From the NCBI GenBank assembly GCA_963742725.1, contig CAVUMX010000001.1, positions 310,001 through 374,000 on the forward strand: a DNA stretch of 64,000 nucleotides, in the 5' to 3' direction. The notes below the pieces were generated by a model. It was not told where the DNA came from, ran no database searches, and worked only from the letters and a program-made list of their open reading frames with translations. Shown here in pieces: positions 52,417 to 63,943 of this stretch (the stretch's first letter is position 1; each line of letters opens with the position of its first letter). The position numbers were made by a program, and so were the translations under genes. The stretch is from CAVVAL01 sp963742725. Lineage in GTDB: Bacteria; Actinomycetota; Actinomycetes; Mycobacteriales; Cryptosporangiaceae.

Positions 52417-53092
52417 TGCTACTCCCCGTGTCGCGCCGGATCAGCCCGTCCCACATCTCCACCTGGCGCGGCAGGCTGGCCGCGATCTCACGGTCGTGCG
52501 TGATCACGACGACGGTCGTCCCCTGGCTGTGCAGGTCCCGCAGCGCCTCGATGACCTCCAGTCCGGAGACCGAATCGAGGTTGCCGGTCGGTTCGTCCGC
52601 GAGCAGCAGCACCGGACCGCCGACGATCGCCCGCGCCACCCCGACACGTTGCCGCTCGCCGCCGGACAGCTCGTGCGGACGGTGCCCGAGCCGGTGCCCC
52701 AGCCCGACCCGCCGCAACGCGACCGCGGCCCGCTCGCGACGTTCGGCGCGGGGCACGCCCGCGTACAGCAGCCCGTCCGCGACGTTCTCCAGCGCGCTGC
52801 GTCCCGCCGCCAGGTGGAACTGCTGGAACACGAACCCGATGCTGCGTGCCCGCAGCGCCGACAGCTCCTTGTCCGAGAGCCCGCTCACCGGATGCCCGGC
52901 GATGACGACCTCGCCGTCGGACGGCCGGTCGAGCGTGCCGAGCAGGTGCAACAACGTCGACTTGCCTGACCCGGACGGGCCGACGATGCCGACCAACTCG
53001 CCGTATCCGATGGCGACGCTGACCCCCGCCAGCGCCCGCACGCCCGGGTACTCCCGGGTCACGTCCCTGAGCTCGGCCACATACGACGTCAT
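52403..53092 (-). CDS. ABC transporter ATP-binding protein, MacB/LolD type
   Basis: A 229-residue ATPase with Walker A GPSGSGKST, signature LSGGERQR, Walker B LLLADEPTGNLD and switch His (THDRE). ATG 53092 overlaps the adaptor stop (ATGA). Powers the FtsX-type permease. Confidence 0.95.
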   Translation of the reverse strand: MTSYVAELRDVTREYPGVRALAGVSVAIGYGELVGIVGPSGSGKSTLLHLLGTLDRPSDGEVVIAGHPVSGLSDKELSALRARSIGFVFQQFHLAAGRSALENVADGLLYAGVPRAERRERAAVALRRVGLGHRLGHRPHELSGGERQRVGVARAIVGGPVLLLADEPTGNLDSVSGLEVIEALRDLHSQGTTVVVITHDREIAASLPRQVEMWDGLIRRDTGSSNAAA

Positions 53093-54159
53093 GACTCCGG
53101 CACCTCGACCTTCGTCCCCTCGGTGAGGCCGTCGCCGGTGACCTCGACCTGACCGTCCGCGAACATTCCTGTCTCGACGGCGACGACGCGCCGCTGACCC
53201 CCGTCCATAGTGGCCACTCCGTACCCGCCTTCCCGCAGCGCGAGCAGCGCCGCGACGGGCACCGCGAGCACGCCCTTGCGGGACTCGCTGACCAGTTCGA
53301 CGTCGACGGGAGCCTGGTCCAGGTTGCCGGCCGCCTTGGTGTCTTTGAGCGTGACCGTCACTGGGATCGTGGCCTCTCCGCCTTGCGGGCCTTCGCCCTC
53401 CTGCTGTTCCGCGACGTTCCCGACCGACGTCACCGTGCCCGTCGCCGTACCGCCGCCCGGGATCGACACCGTGACCGCCGCGCCGACGCGCGCCAGGCGC
53501 TGGTCGTCCACGGCGAGGTCGACCGTGACGATCCGCGTCGTGCCCGTGACCGACACGACCGGCCCGCCGGCCTCCCCGCCCACCGGCGCCTTGTGGTCCG
53601 CGATCCGGACCGGTCCGGCTGCGTACGTGATCGCGCCCGGCTCCACCGTTCCCGTCTCGTCGACGCCGAGGTCGTCCTGCCACTCCTTCACGGCCGCCGC
53701 CGTCTTGGCCGAGTACTCGTCGTCGACCGTGAAACCGGAGTAGCCCAAGGCCGCGAGGTTCTTCTCGAACTGGAGCACGTCGGCGCCTTCGGTCCCGGTG
53801 CTCAGCGTCCGGTACGCCGGCAGCGACCCGTACAGGAGCACGACCGGTTCGCCGTTCACGCGGTACAGCACCGCGCCACGCTTCGCCGTCGCACCCTTGG
53901 CCTTGACCTCCGTGACCACGCCCTGCTTGTGGTTCGGCAGGTCGCGCGCGTCCCCGTACCCGAGCTTGCCCTGGACGCTCGTCGTTTCGGTGAGGTCGGT
54001 GCGGACCACGTCCGCGGTGCCGGTCGTCGCCGGACGGGTCTGGGGCGCCGCCTCACTGTCCGCCAGCCGGAGCCCGGTGGCCGTCGCCGCGACCGCGACG
54101 ACCGAGATGCCGCCGAGGATCCACCGCGTGCGGCGCCGTCCTGGTGGTCGCTCGGTCAC
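53089..54159 (-). CDS. Efflux adaptor (HlyD/MacA-like) with a peptidoglycan-binding domain
   Basis: A 356-residue membrane-fusion-type protein: N-terminal transmembrane helix (about 10-30), a lipoyl-like/barrel region (GVVTEVKAKGATAKRGAVLYRVNG), a PG_binding_1 domain inserted at about 120-165 (LQFEKNLAALGYSGFTVDDEYS), then beta-barrel and C-terminal domains. The domain could tether the pump to the cell wall. GTG 54159 overlaps the lipoprotein stop (GTGA). Confidence 0.9.
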   Translation of the reverse strand: MTERPPGRRRTRWILGGISVVAVAATATGLRLADSEAAPQTRPATTGTADVVRTDLTETTSVQGKLGYGDARDLPNHKQGVVTEVKAKGATAKRGAVLYRVNGEPVVLLYGSLPAYRTLSTGTEGADVLQFEKNLAALGYSGFTVDDEYSAKTAAAVKEWQDDLGVDETGTVEPGAITYAAGPVRIADHKAPVGGEAGGPVVSVTGTTRIVTVDLAVDDQRLARVGAAVTVSIPGGGTATGTVTSVGNVAEQQEGEGPQGGEATIPVTVTLKDTKAAGNLDQAPVDVELVSESRKGVLAVPVAALLALREGGYGVATMDGGQRRVVAVETGMFADGQVEVTGDGLTEGTKVEVPES

Positions 54160-54692
54160 TTGCCGCCCCCGATCCGCACGCTCGCGCCGTCGCCGCCGCC
54201 GCACTTCTTGAGCGCGGCCTCGAACTTCTTCTCGTCAGCCGGTATCTTGATCGCCTCGCCCATCCCGCCTTCGAACGTCGGGTCCGGCATGTCGATGCCT
54301 TCCTTACGCATGCACCGGGCGTGCTCGAGCATCTTCTTCTTGTCCGCTTCGCTGAGCTGGACGGCGCCGTCGCCGACGGGCGCGTACTTCTTGCACTTCT
54401 CGTGCGCCTCCTCGAACTTCTTCGGGCTGGTTGCCCTGCCCGGCTTGCCGGCCTCCACCGACACGGAACCCGAGTCGCCCTTGCCTCCCTCGGCGATGTG
54501 CACGTCTACGCCGTTCTCGCGCATGCACTTCATGAACTTGTCCTGGTCGCCCTTCTGCTCCTTCTTCGCCGTGTCGCTCGTCTTGGCGCCACTGTTCGCG
54601 CTCGCCACCTCGGGTTCGGCGTCCTTCTGGCCGCATCCCGCCACGGCGATCAGCGCGGCGACCAGCAACGGCAGTGCCACTCCGCGTCGCAT
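54156..54692 (-). CDS. Lipoprotein with duplicated CMR motif, first gene of the ABC export operon
   Basis: A 178-residue lipoprotein (lipobox VAGC). The mature part is Lys/Glu/Gly-rich with two matching blocks: KCMRENGVDV and RCMRKEGIDM, each preceded by KFMKC-like or MLEHA residues, plus C near KKCKKYAP and a last KKCGGG. This is an internal duplication with paired cysteines. ATG 54692 has GGAAGGAG. Lipoproteins of this kind often precede such ABC genes in actinobacteria; function unknown, possibly substrate capture or sensing. Confidence 0.85.
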   Translation of the reverse strand: MRRGVALPLLVAALIAVAGCGQKDAEPEVASANSGAKTSDTAKKEQKGDQDKFMKCMRENGVDVHIAEGGKGDSGSVSVEAGKPGRATSPKKFEEAHEKCKKYAPVGDGAVQLSEADKKKMLEHARCMRKEGIDMPDPTFEGGMGEAIKIPADEKKFEAALKKCGGGDGASVRIGGGK

Positions 54693-54813
54693 GACCGACT
54701 CCTTCCGCACGCCAGTGTCTCCAGCGAGCAGGTCGAGTCCACCGCGCGGGGGCTAACGCAGGCGTCAACGCTGCGCTTTAACCCGCGTTTACCTGCCGCG
54801 GTGCGACGATGGC

Positions 54814-55473
54814 GTGGTGCGCGTACTGGTGGTGGAGGATGAGAAGCTCCTGGCGGACACGATCGTTGCCGGGCTGCGGCGTGAGGCCCTGGCGGTCGAC
54901 GTCGTGTACGACGGGGAGTCCGCGCGTGAGCGGATCACGGTCAACTCCTACGACGTGATCGTCCTCGACCGCGATCTGCCGGGCGTCCACGGCGACGAGA
55001 TCTGCCGTGAGGTGGTCGCGTCCGGGGCCGGTGCGCGGGTGCTCATGCTCACCGCGGCCGGCGACGTGTCCGACCGGATCGCCGGCCTGAGCCTCGGCGC
55101 CGACGACTACCTGCCGAAGCCGTTCAACTTCGCCGAGCTGGTCGTCCGGATCCGGACGCTCGCGCGGCGGCCCGCGAACGGTGTCCCGCCGATCCTGGAA
55201 CGCCAGGGCATAAGGCTCGATCCGCTACGCCGGGAGGTGTTCCGCGACGGGCGGTACACGGCGCTGCGGCGGAAGGAGTTCGCCGTGCTGGAACAGCTGC
55301 TGCGGGCCGATGGCGGCGTGGTCAGCGCCGAACAGCTCCTGGAGAAGGCGTGGGACGAGCACGCCGACCCGTTCACGAACGTCGTCCGGGTGACCGTGAT
55401 GAACCTGCGGCGGCGCCTCGGCGACCCGCCCGTGGTGGAGACCGTGCCGGGCTCGGGGTACCGGATCCGATGA
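54814..55473 (+). CDS. OmpR-family response regulator
   Basis: A 219-residue regulator: receiver with VVEDEKLLADTI, phospho-acceptor Asp in VLDRDLPG, and Lys in YLPKPFNF; winged-helix output with LTALRRKEFAVLEQLL-like region and TVPGSGYRIR end. GTG 54814 (or GTG 54817). Divergent from the ABC operon across 121 bp and coupled to the kinase by ATGA, so it probably controls export. Confidence 0.94.
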   Translation: MVRVLVVEDEKLLADTIVAGLRREALAVDVVYDGESARERITVNSYDVIVLDRDLPGVHGDEICREVVASGAGARVLMLTAAGDVSDRIAGLSLGADDYLPKPFNFAELVVRIRTLARRPANGVPPILERQGIRLDPLRREVFRDGRYTALRRKEFAVLEQLLRADGGVVSAEQLLEKAWDEHADPFTNVVRVTVMNLRRRLGDPPVVETVPGSGYRIR

Positions 55474-55697
55474 CCCGTCTCACGCTCCGCGCGCGCCTGA
55501 CCCTGCTCTACACCGCCGTGTTCTTCGCGGCCGGCCTCATGATGCTGATCGTGAACTACGCCGTCGTGGCGCGGAGCCTGGAGGCCGGCCTCCCCGACTT
55601 CGTGGCCGCCGTCGACGCGACCGGCAGCGCGACCGGCAGCGCGACGCCGAGCCGCTCCCGACCGAAGAAGGGTCGATCGGGATCGCCCGCCGCATGA
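55470..55697 (+). pseudogene. N-terminal fragment of a histidine kinase, separated by frameshift
   Basis: 75 codons: MTRLTLRARLTLLYT, transmembrane helix 1 (AVFFAAGLMMLIVNYAVV), then about 25 outside residues and a frame-shifted tail that runs out at TGA 55697. The TGA overlaps the next ATG (ATGA). The break lies at a 12-bp repeat GCGACCGGCAGC (55617-55652). See the entry at 55694. Confidence 0.7.
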
Positions 55698-56665
55698 CGA
55701 TCGAGGAGTCGGAGTCGGAGCTGCGCGACAGCACGCTCGGCGCGCTCCTCAAGAACTCGGCGCTCGCCCTGATCCTCGTCGGGCTCGTGGCCGCCGCCGC
55801 GGCGTACGCGATCGCGACCCGCGCGCTCGCGCCGGTCCACGCGATCACCGCGACCGCCCGCCGCGTCGCCAGCCAGAACCTCGGCGAACGGATCGGGCTG
55901 ACGGGACCGCGCGACGAGGTCGTGGAACTCGCCGACACGTTCGACGAGATGCTGGACCGGCTCGACGCGGCGTTCTCCAGCCAGCGTCGGTTCGTCGCCA
56001 ACGCGTCGCACGAGCTGCGGACCCCGCTGGCCACGAGCCGCGCACTTCTCGAGGTGGCCCTCGCCGACCCGGACGCGCCCGAACAGCTGACGAGCGTCGG
56101 CCGGCAGCTGCTCGCCGTGAACGGCCGCAGCGAGCAGCTCATCGAGGGGCTGCTCGTCCTCGCGCGCAGCGAACACCAGCTGACGGACACCGCCGAGGTC
56201 GACCTCGCGGCCGTCGCCGAGCACGCCGCCGACTCCCTGGACCGGGAGTTCACGGACGCCGGTGTGACGTTGCGGCAGCGGCTGGAGACCGTCCCGGTGC
56301 GCGGTTCGGCCGTCCTGCTGGAACGGCTCGCGGTGAACCTGCTGCAGAACGCCGCCCGGCACAACGTCGCGGGTGGCGAGGCCACGATCCGGACCTACGT
56401 CGACGGCGACGACGCGATCCTGGAGCTGGCGAACACCGGCGCCGTCGTGCCGGCCGATGCCGCCGACGGCCTGTTCGAACCGTTCCGGCGGCTCGGCGAC
56501 GAGCGGCACGCCGGCCGGGGGGTCGGACTGGGGCTCTCGATCGTCCGGTCGATCGCGCGGACGCACGGCGGCACCGCGACGGCGCACTCCCGCCCGGGCG
56601 GCGGCCTGCTCGTGCGGGTGGCGTTCCCGGCCACCGCTCCCCGGGCGGACGTCAGGCCAGCGTGA
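55694..56665 (+). CDS. Sensor histidine kinase, catalytic part
   Basis: A 323-residue open frame with transmembrane helix 2 (ALALILVGLVAAAAAYAIAT), a HAMP domain, HisKA with the phospho-acceptor His in NASHELRTPLA, and HATPase (LLQNAARHNV, GVGLGLSIVRSIARTHGG). By itself it lacks the first helix of a normal kinase; that is encoded by the fragment at 55470. Stepping back one base at about 55641 would give one ordinary kinase. Either the gene is mutated or sequencing dropped a base, or it works as two coupled halves. Confidence 0.85.
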   Translation: MTIEESESELRDSTLGALLKNSALALILVGLVAAAAAYAIATRALAPVHAITATARRVASQNLGERIGLTGPRDEVVELADTFDEMLDRLDAAFSSQRRFVANASHELRTPLATSRALLEVALADPDAPEQLTSVGRQLLAVNGRSEQLIEGLLVLARSEHQLTDTAEVDLAAVAEHAADSLDREFTDAGVTLRQRLETVPVRGSAVLLERLAVNLLQNAARHNVAGGEATIRTYVDGDDAILELANTGAVVPADAADGLFEPFRRLGDERHAGRGVGLGLSIVRSIARTHGGTATAHSRPGGGLLVRVAFPATAPRADVRPA

Positions 56666-57116
56666 TGCTGTCGCCGTTGACGGTGATGGCGATCTCCTTG
56701 AGCGGGCTGCCGGCAGGGCCGTTGACCACGCTGCCGTCGGTCGCGTTGAACCGCGACTGGTGGTTCGGGCACGTCATGACGCCGTCGACGGGCGCGCCGA
56801 CCGGGGTGCCCTGGTGCGTGCACGCGGCGTCGTAGGCCTTGAACTGGCCGGCGGTCGGCTGGACGATCACGATCGGACCGTCTGCCCCGTTCACGATCGT
56901 GCCGCCGCCCACCGGCACCTGGGACGCCGTCGCGAGCCCGCCGCCGGCCGGCGCGGAGCCGCCCGTCGTGGGCGTTCCCGCGTCCTGCGGCGCGCTGGCT
57001 TCCGTGCTGTTGCCACTACAGGCAGTGAGCGCCGTCGTACCGAGAAGGCCCATCGCCATGATCCCGCACAGGACCTGCCGCCGCGGTAGCGCGGCGGTCT
57101 GCTCGTCCGTCGTCAT
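56652..57116 (-). CDS. Rieske [2Fe-2S] lipoprotein with Tat-like signal
   Basis: A 154-residue exported redox protein. The N-terminus has a twin-arginine-like PRRQVLCGIM motif and a lipobox LTAC, then a Gly/Ala/Thr linker and the Rieske domain with ligands C99/H101 (CTHQG) and C116/H119 (CPNHQS). ATG 57116; an upstream ATG at 57131 is less likely. Electron partner unknown. Overlaps the kinase gene by 14 bp, tail to tail. Confidence 0.92.
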   Translation of the reverse strand: MTTDEQTAALPRRQVLCGIMAMGLLGTTALTACSGNSTEASAPQDAGTPTTGGSAPAGGGLATASQVPVGGGTIVNGADGPIVIVQPTAGQFKAYDAACTHQGTPVGAPVDGVMTCPNHQSRFNATDGSVVNGPAGSPLKEIAITVNGDSITLA

Positions 57117-57304
57117 CAAACGTCCCTCCATTTACGCCCGGCGCGGGCCGCGACGCTGTCGGTATGTCTGGATACTGCCTACTGCAGAACAACGACATCC
57201 GCCGCTGCGGGGTTCACGTTCCCAGCGAACTCCCAGGTTGCGCGCCGTACGGCGGCAGCAGGCAGGCAACCCGCGACTACGCCGGGTGACGGAATCCCGT
57301 CGAG
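57117..57304. promoter_or_regulatory. Gap between uvrA and the Rieske gene
   Basis: 188 bp downstream of uvrA and upstream of the Rieske gene on the minus strand. Holds a weak hairpin GACGG-GATT-CCGTC (about 57288-57301) just after the uvrA stop and a 12-bp palindrome CGCCGTACGGCG (57243-57254). The Rieske promoter should be in its left part. No gene seen. Confidence 0.45.
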
Positions 57305-60232
<2,928 letters not shown>

Positions 60233-60273
60233 GGTGTCTCTTCCGCTCTCTAAGCACAGATGGGACACCCAAT

Positions 60274-61269
60274 CTAACTTTGCTGTACGACAGTTTCGTC
60301 CCGAGGGATGTCAGCGCTGGTCAGCGAGGGCTTGGAGCGCCGTGACGGCAGCCGGACAGCGCCCTGGGAGACCGCCACGCCGGCGAGCACCACCACCGCC
60401 CCGACCGGCTGGTACCAGTGCAGCTCCTCGCGCAGCACCACGACGCCGATCACGGTGGCGACGACCGGCAGCAGGTACGTCACGGACGCCGACGTGCTGG
60501 CGCCCGCCTTCTTGATCACGTTGAAGTGCAGGACGAACGCCAGCCCGGTGCCGAGCGCGCCCAGCGCCGCCACGCTGGCCAGTACCTCCCACGACAGGTC
60601 GGCAGGCGCCGGCGGCGCCCCCGCGACCAGCGGCGCGACCAGTAACAACGCGATCGTGGCGGTCAGCACCTGGCCGGCCGGAATGGCCAGCGGGGACGCC
60701 TGCGGCTCGTTGAGGAACTTCCGGACGTACGGGATCACCACGCCGTAGCACGTCGCCGCGCCCAGGCACATGAGCTGCCCGGTGAGCGCCGAGCCGCCCA
60801 CGCCCTGCCACACCCCGAGGACCACGAGGACGCCGACGAAGCCCAGCCCGACCCCGACCGTCCGCCGGGCCGTCATCCGTTCGGTGCGCATCACCAGCGC
60901 CGCGATCGGCAGCACGAACAGCGGCGTGGTCGCGTTCCAGATGCCGGCGAGCACCGACGACACCCGCTCCTCGCCGTAGCTGAAGAGGGTGAACGGGACC
61001 GCCACGCCGAGCACGCCGACCACCGTGAGGTGCCCCCAGACGCGCAGGCTCCGGGGCAGCGCGCCTCGGGTGACGGCCAGTGCGGCGAGCAGCACGATGA
61101 GCCCGACCGCGACCCGGCCGAGCGCGACGTACATCGGGTGCAACTCACGCACGCCGACCTTGATGAAGAGGAAGCTGGATCCCCAGATCAGGGCAAGTAA
61201 CAGATACCCGGGCAACCAGGACCGGAGTGCGGCCTTGTCAGGAGTGTGTGCGGCGTTCACCCCTGACAC
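60274..61269 (-). CDS. EamA/DMT-superfamily transporter
   Basis: A 331-residue membrane protein with ten predicted helices in two EamA repeats: LLLALIWGSSFLFIKVG at the start and YLLPVVATVIGVVVLREELHWYQPVGAVVVLAGVAV at the end of the second repeat, the usual signature. Probably exports small metabolites; substrate unknown. ATG 61269. Confidence 0.92.
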   Translation of the reverse strand: MSGVNAAHTPDKAALRSWLPGYLLLALIWGSSFLFIKVGVRELHPMYVALGRVAVGLIVLLAALAVTRGALPRSLRVWGHLTVVGVLGVAVPFTLFSYGEERVSSVLAGIWNATTPLFVLPIAALVMRTERMTARRTVGVGLGFVGVLVVLGVWQGVGGSALTGQLMCLGAATCYGVVIPYVRKFLNEPQASPLAIPAGQVLTATIALLLVAPLVAGAPPAPADLSWEVLASVAALGALGTGLAFVLHFNVIKKAGASTSASVTYLLPVVATVIGVVVLREELHWYQPVGAVVVLAGVAVSQGAVRLPSRRSKPSLTSADIPRDETVVQQS

Positions 61270-61319
61270 ATTGCCTCAGGGGTACGACAAAGTCGCGCGA
61301 GTTTCAGACTGCTAGGCCG

Positions 61320-61598
61320 TCAGGTCTGCTGCCCGAGCATGAACTGCACGCCGCCCTGCCCGTCCACGGACACGTCGAGCGCCTTGTCCGCCAGGATCGG
61401 CGCGGCCTCGCGGTCGAGGAACAGCCGGGCGCCGTCCTTGTCGACGACCTCGTCGCCGGGCAGCGGCTCCGCGGACACGCTCAGGTTCAGCTCGCCGGAG
61501 ACGTCCGGCGCGATGCGCAGGCCGGCGCCGGTCGGCACCTCGTCCTGGGCGGTGATGTCGCGGATCACGGCAGCGGCGTTCTCGGTCAGCGTCAGCAT
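61320..61598 (-). CDS. HesB/IscA-like protein lacking cysteines
   Basis: A 92-residue protein matching the A-type Fe-S carrier fold in its core (AAAVIRDITAQDEVPTGAGLRIAPD). The three Cys ligands of IscA are missing; the protein contains no Cys, so it cannot carry a cluster in the usual way. Such actinobacterial relatives are sometimes annotated as adhesins. ATG 61598. Actual role unknown. Confidence 0.8.
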   Translation of the reverse strand: MLTLTENAAAVIRDITAQDEVPTGAGLRIAPDVSGELNLSVSAEPLPGDEVVDKDGARLFLDREAAPILADKALDVSVDGQGGVQFMLGQQT

Positions 61599-61692
61599 GG
61601 GGTCTCCCTCGATATCCGGAAAGACGACTAGTAACCGCGCACGGGGAGCGTAAACACCTCAGATGAGTACGTGGCTAATGCCCCGTTTAGCA

Positions 61693-61720
61693 TTGACATT
61701 CGGGCAGGATCATCGATAAA
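61693..61720 (+). promoter_or_regulatory. Sigma70-type promoter of the GH3 gene
   Basis: TTGACA (61693-61698), 16-bp spacer, GATAAA (61715-61720), in an AT-rich island 70 bp before the gene. Downstream CATC-T-GATG (about 61721-61730) is a short inverted repeat that could be an operator near the start site. Confidence 0.7.
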
Positions 61721-61788
61721 CATCTGATGAAATGTCCCGCCTCGCGGTGCGGCATTGCGCGGGACGCGCCCCCGACAGCCAGGAGCCC

Positions 61789-63918
61789 ATGGTGAGAAGC
61801 TTCCGCGCCGCCCTGATCGCCGTGGCACTGCTCGTGCCGACCACCGTCCCCGGAGCAGCCCCTGCCGCCGCTCAACCAGAGCCCGCCGCTCCTGAATCAC
61901 GAGCCGCGACGCCCGTCGAACGCGCCCGCGCGATCGTCGCCCGCATGACGCTCGACGAGAAGATCACCCAGCTGCACGGGATCCGCGACGACGCGAAGGA
62001 CATCTACCGGCACGTCCCGGGCATCCCCCGGCTCGGCATCCCCGACTTCCTGCCCACCAACGGGCCGGCCGGCGTGAGCACCGGCGGCAGCCGCCGTCCG
62101 GAGAACCAGCCGTTCGCCACCGCGTTACCGGCGCCTGTCGCGCTGGCGGCCTCGTTCGACGTGGCGATGGCCGAGCGGTACGGGTCCCTGGCCGGCAAGG
62201 AGACGCTGCACGTCGGCCGCAACTTCATGCAGGGGCCGACGGTCAACATCCACCGCACCCCGTACGGCGGACGGAACTTCGAGAGCTACGGCGAGGACCC
62301 GTACCTGGCCGGGAAGATCGCCGCCGCGAACATCCAGGGCACCCAGAAGCACGGCGTGCCGGCGAACGTGAAGCACTACATCGCCAACAACCAGGAGCTG
62401 GACCGGTTCGACGTCAACGAGCTGATCGACGAGCGGACGATGCGCGAGATCTACCTGCCGCCGTACGAGCTGGCGATCAAGGAGGGCAAGGTCGCCTCCG
62501 CGATGTGCTCGTACCCGAAGATCAACGGGGTGCATGCCTGCGAGAACCCGGCCGTGCTCGGCGTCACCAAGAAGGACTGGGCCTGGGACGGGTTCATGAC
62601 GCCGGACTACGGCGCGGTCCACAGCACGGTGCCGTCCGCGAACGCCGGCCTCGACCTGGAGCTGCCGACCGGCTCCCACTGGGGCGGCAGCAAGCTGAAG
62701 CAGGCGGTGCTCGACGGCAAGGTCACGATGGCGACCATCGACGACAAGCTGGTGCGGCGGTTCTCGAAGATGATCGAGTTCGGGCTCTTCGACCGGACGC
62801 CGACCAAGACGCCGATCCCCGCGGCGGAACACGGCAAGGAGGCGCGGTACCTCGCCCAGCAGGGCATGGTCCTGCTCAAGAACAGCGCCGCCGCACTCCC
62901 CCTGAACGCCACGGCGGTGAAGAAGATCGCGCTGATCGGACCGTACGCCGGCGCGGCGGTGACCGGCGGGACGGGCAGTTCGAAGGTACGTCCGCTGTAC
63001 ACGGTCTCGCCGCTGGACGGCCTCCGGAAGCGCTCAGGGGCCACCGTGACCTACAACGCCGGCACGGACACCACGGCCGCCGCCAACCTCGCGCGGTCGT
63101 CCGACGTGGCGGTCGTGATGGTCGGCGAGATCTCCGGCGAGGGCGAAAGCCATGAGCGCAAGACCCTGGCGCTCGCCGGCAACCAGGACGCGCTGGTGCG
63201 GGCGGTCGCGGCGGCCAACCCGAAGACCGTCGTCGTGCTCAAGAGCGGCGGCCCGGTGCTGATGCCGTGGCTGTCGAGCGTGCCGGCCGTGCTGCAGGCC
63301 TGGTACCCGGGCGAGGAGGACGGGGCCGCCGTCGCCGGCCTGCTGTACGGCGACTTCAACCCGTCCGGGAAGCTGCCGATGACCTTCCCGCGCAGCGCGG
63401 CCGACCTGCCGACCAAGACCGTCGAGCAGTACCCGGGGGTCAAGGGCGCCGACGGGCACCTGACGGCGAAGTACTCCGAGGGCGTGTTCGTCGGCTACCG
63501 ACACTACGACCAGAACCGCGTCACGCCGCTGTTCCCGTTCGGCCACGGACTGGCGTACACCACGTACGCCTACTCCGGACTGACCGTCGCGCCCGGTGAA
63601 GGCGGCAACCTGGTCGTGTCGGCGGACGTCACCAACACCGGGACGAAGTTCGGCGGCGAGATCGTCCAGCTGTACGTCGGCGCCCCCACGGGCTCGCCCG
63701 TCCCGATCCCGCCGCAGCAGCTCAAGGGCTTCACGAAGGCGCGCGTCGCGCCCGGTCAGACCGTGCGCGTGTCGTTCACGCTGGACGAGCGCGCGTTCAG
63801 CTACTGGGACTCCACGTCCCACCGGTGGCGGATCGCGGGCGGGACGTACCCGATCCTGGTCGGGTCCAGCTCGCGCGACATCCGCCTGCGCGGGACCGCG
63901 ACCTTCCCCGCCGGCTGA
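61789..63918 (+). CDS. Secreted glycoside hydrolase family 3 beta-glycosidase
   Basis: Exported exo-glycosidase of 709 residues. Signal peptide ends near AAAQ (about residue 30). GH3 N-domain with KHYIANNQE and nucleophile D273 in TPDYGA; C-domain with GEGESHER (acid/base region) and LKSGGPVLMPW; a fibronectin-III-like domain at the end (SADVTNTGTKFGGEIVQLYVG). Preferred sugar is not readable. ATG 61789 follows AGGAG; an ATG at 61732 has no such site. Confidence 0.94.
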   Translation: MVRSFRAALIAVALLVPTTVPGAAPAAAQPEPAAPESRAATPVERARAIVARMTLDEKITQLHGIRDDAKDIYRHVPGIPRLGIPDFLPTNGPAGVSTGGSRRPENQPFATALPAPVALAASFDVAMAERYGSLAGKETLHVGRNFMQGPTVNIHRTPYGGRNFESYGEDPYLAGKIAAANIQGTQKHGVPANVKHYIANNQELDRFDVNELIDERTMREIYLPPYELAIKEGKVASAMCSYPKINGVHACENPAVLGVTKKDWAWDGFMTPDYGAVHSTVPSANAGLDLELPTGSHWGGSKLKQAVLDGKVTMATIDDKLVRRFSKMIEFGLFDRTPTKTPIPAAEHGKEARYLAQQGMVLLKNSAAALPLNATAVKKIALIGPYAGAAVTGGTGSSKVRPLYTVSPLDGLRKRSGATVTYNAGTDTTAAANLARSSDVAVVMVGEISGEGESHERKTLALAGNQDALVRAVAAANPKTVVVLKSGGPVLMPWLSSVPAVLQAWYPGEEDGAAVAGLLYGDFNPSGKLPMTFPRSAADLPTKTVEQYPGVKGADGHLTAKYSEGVFVGYRHYDQNRVTPLFPFGHGLAYTTYAYSGLTVAPGEGGNLVVSADVTNTGTKFGGEIVQLYVGAPTGSPVPIPPQQLKGFTKARVAPGQTVRVSFTLDERAFSYWDSTSHRWRIAGGTYPILVGSSSRDIRLRGTATFPAG

Positions 63919-63943
63919 CGCGGTACCCGTGCGGGGTGATGGA

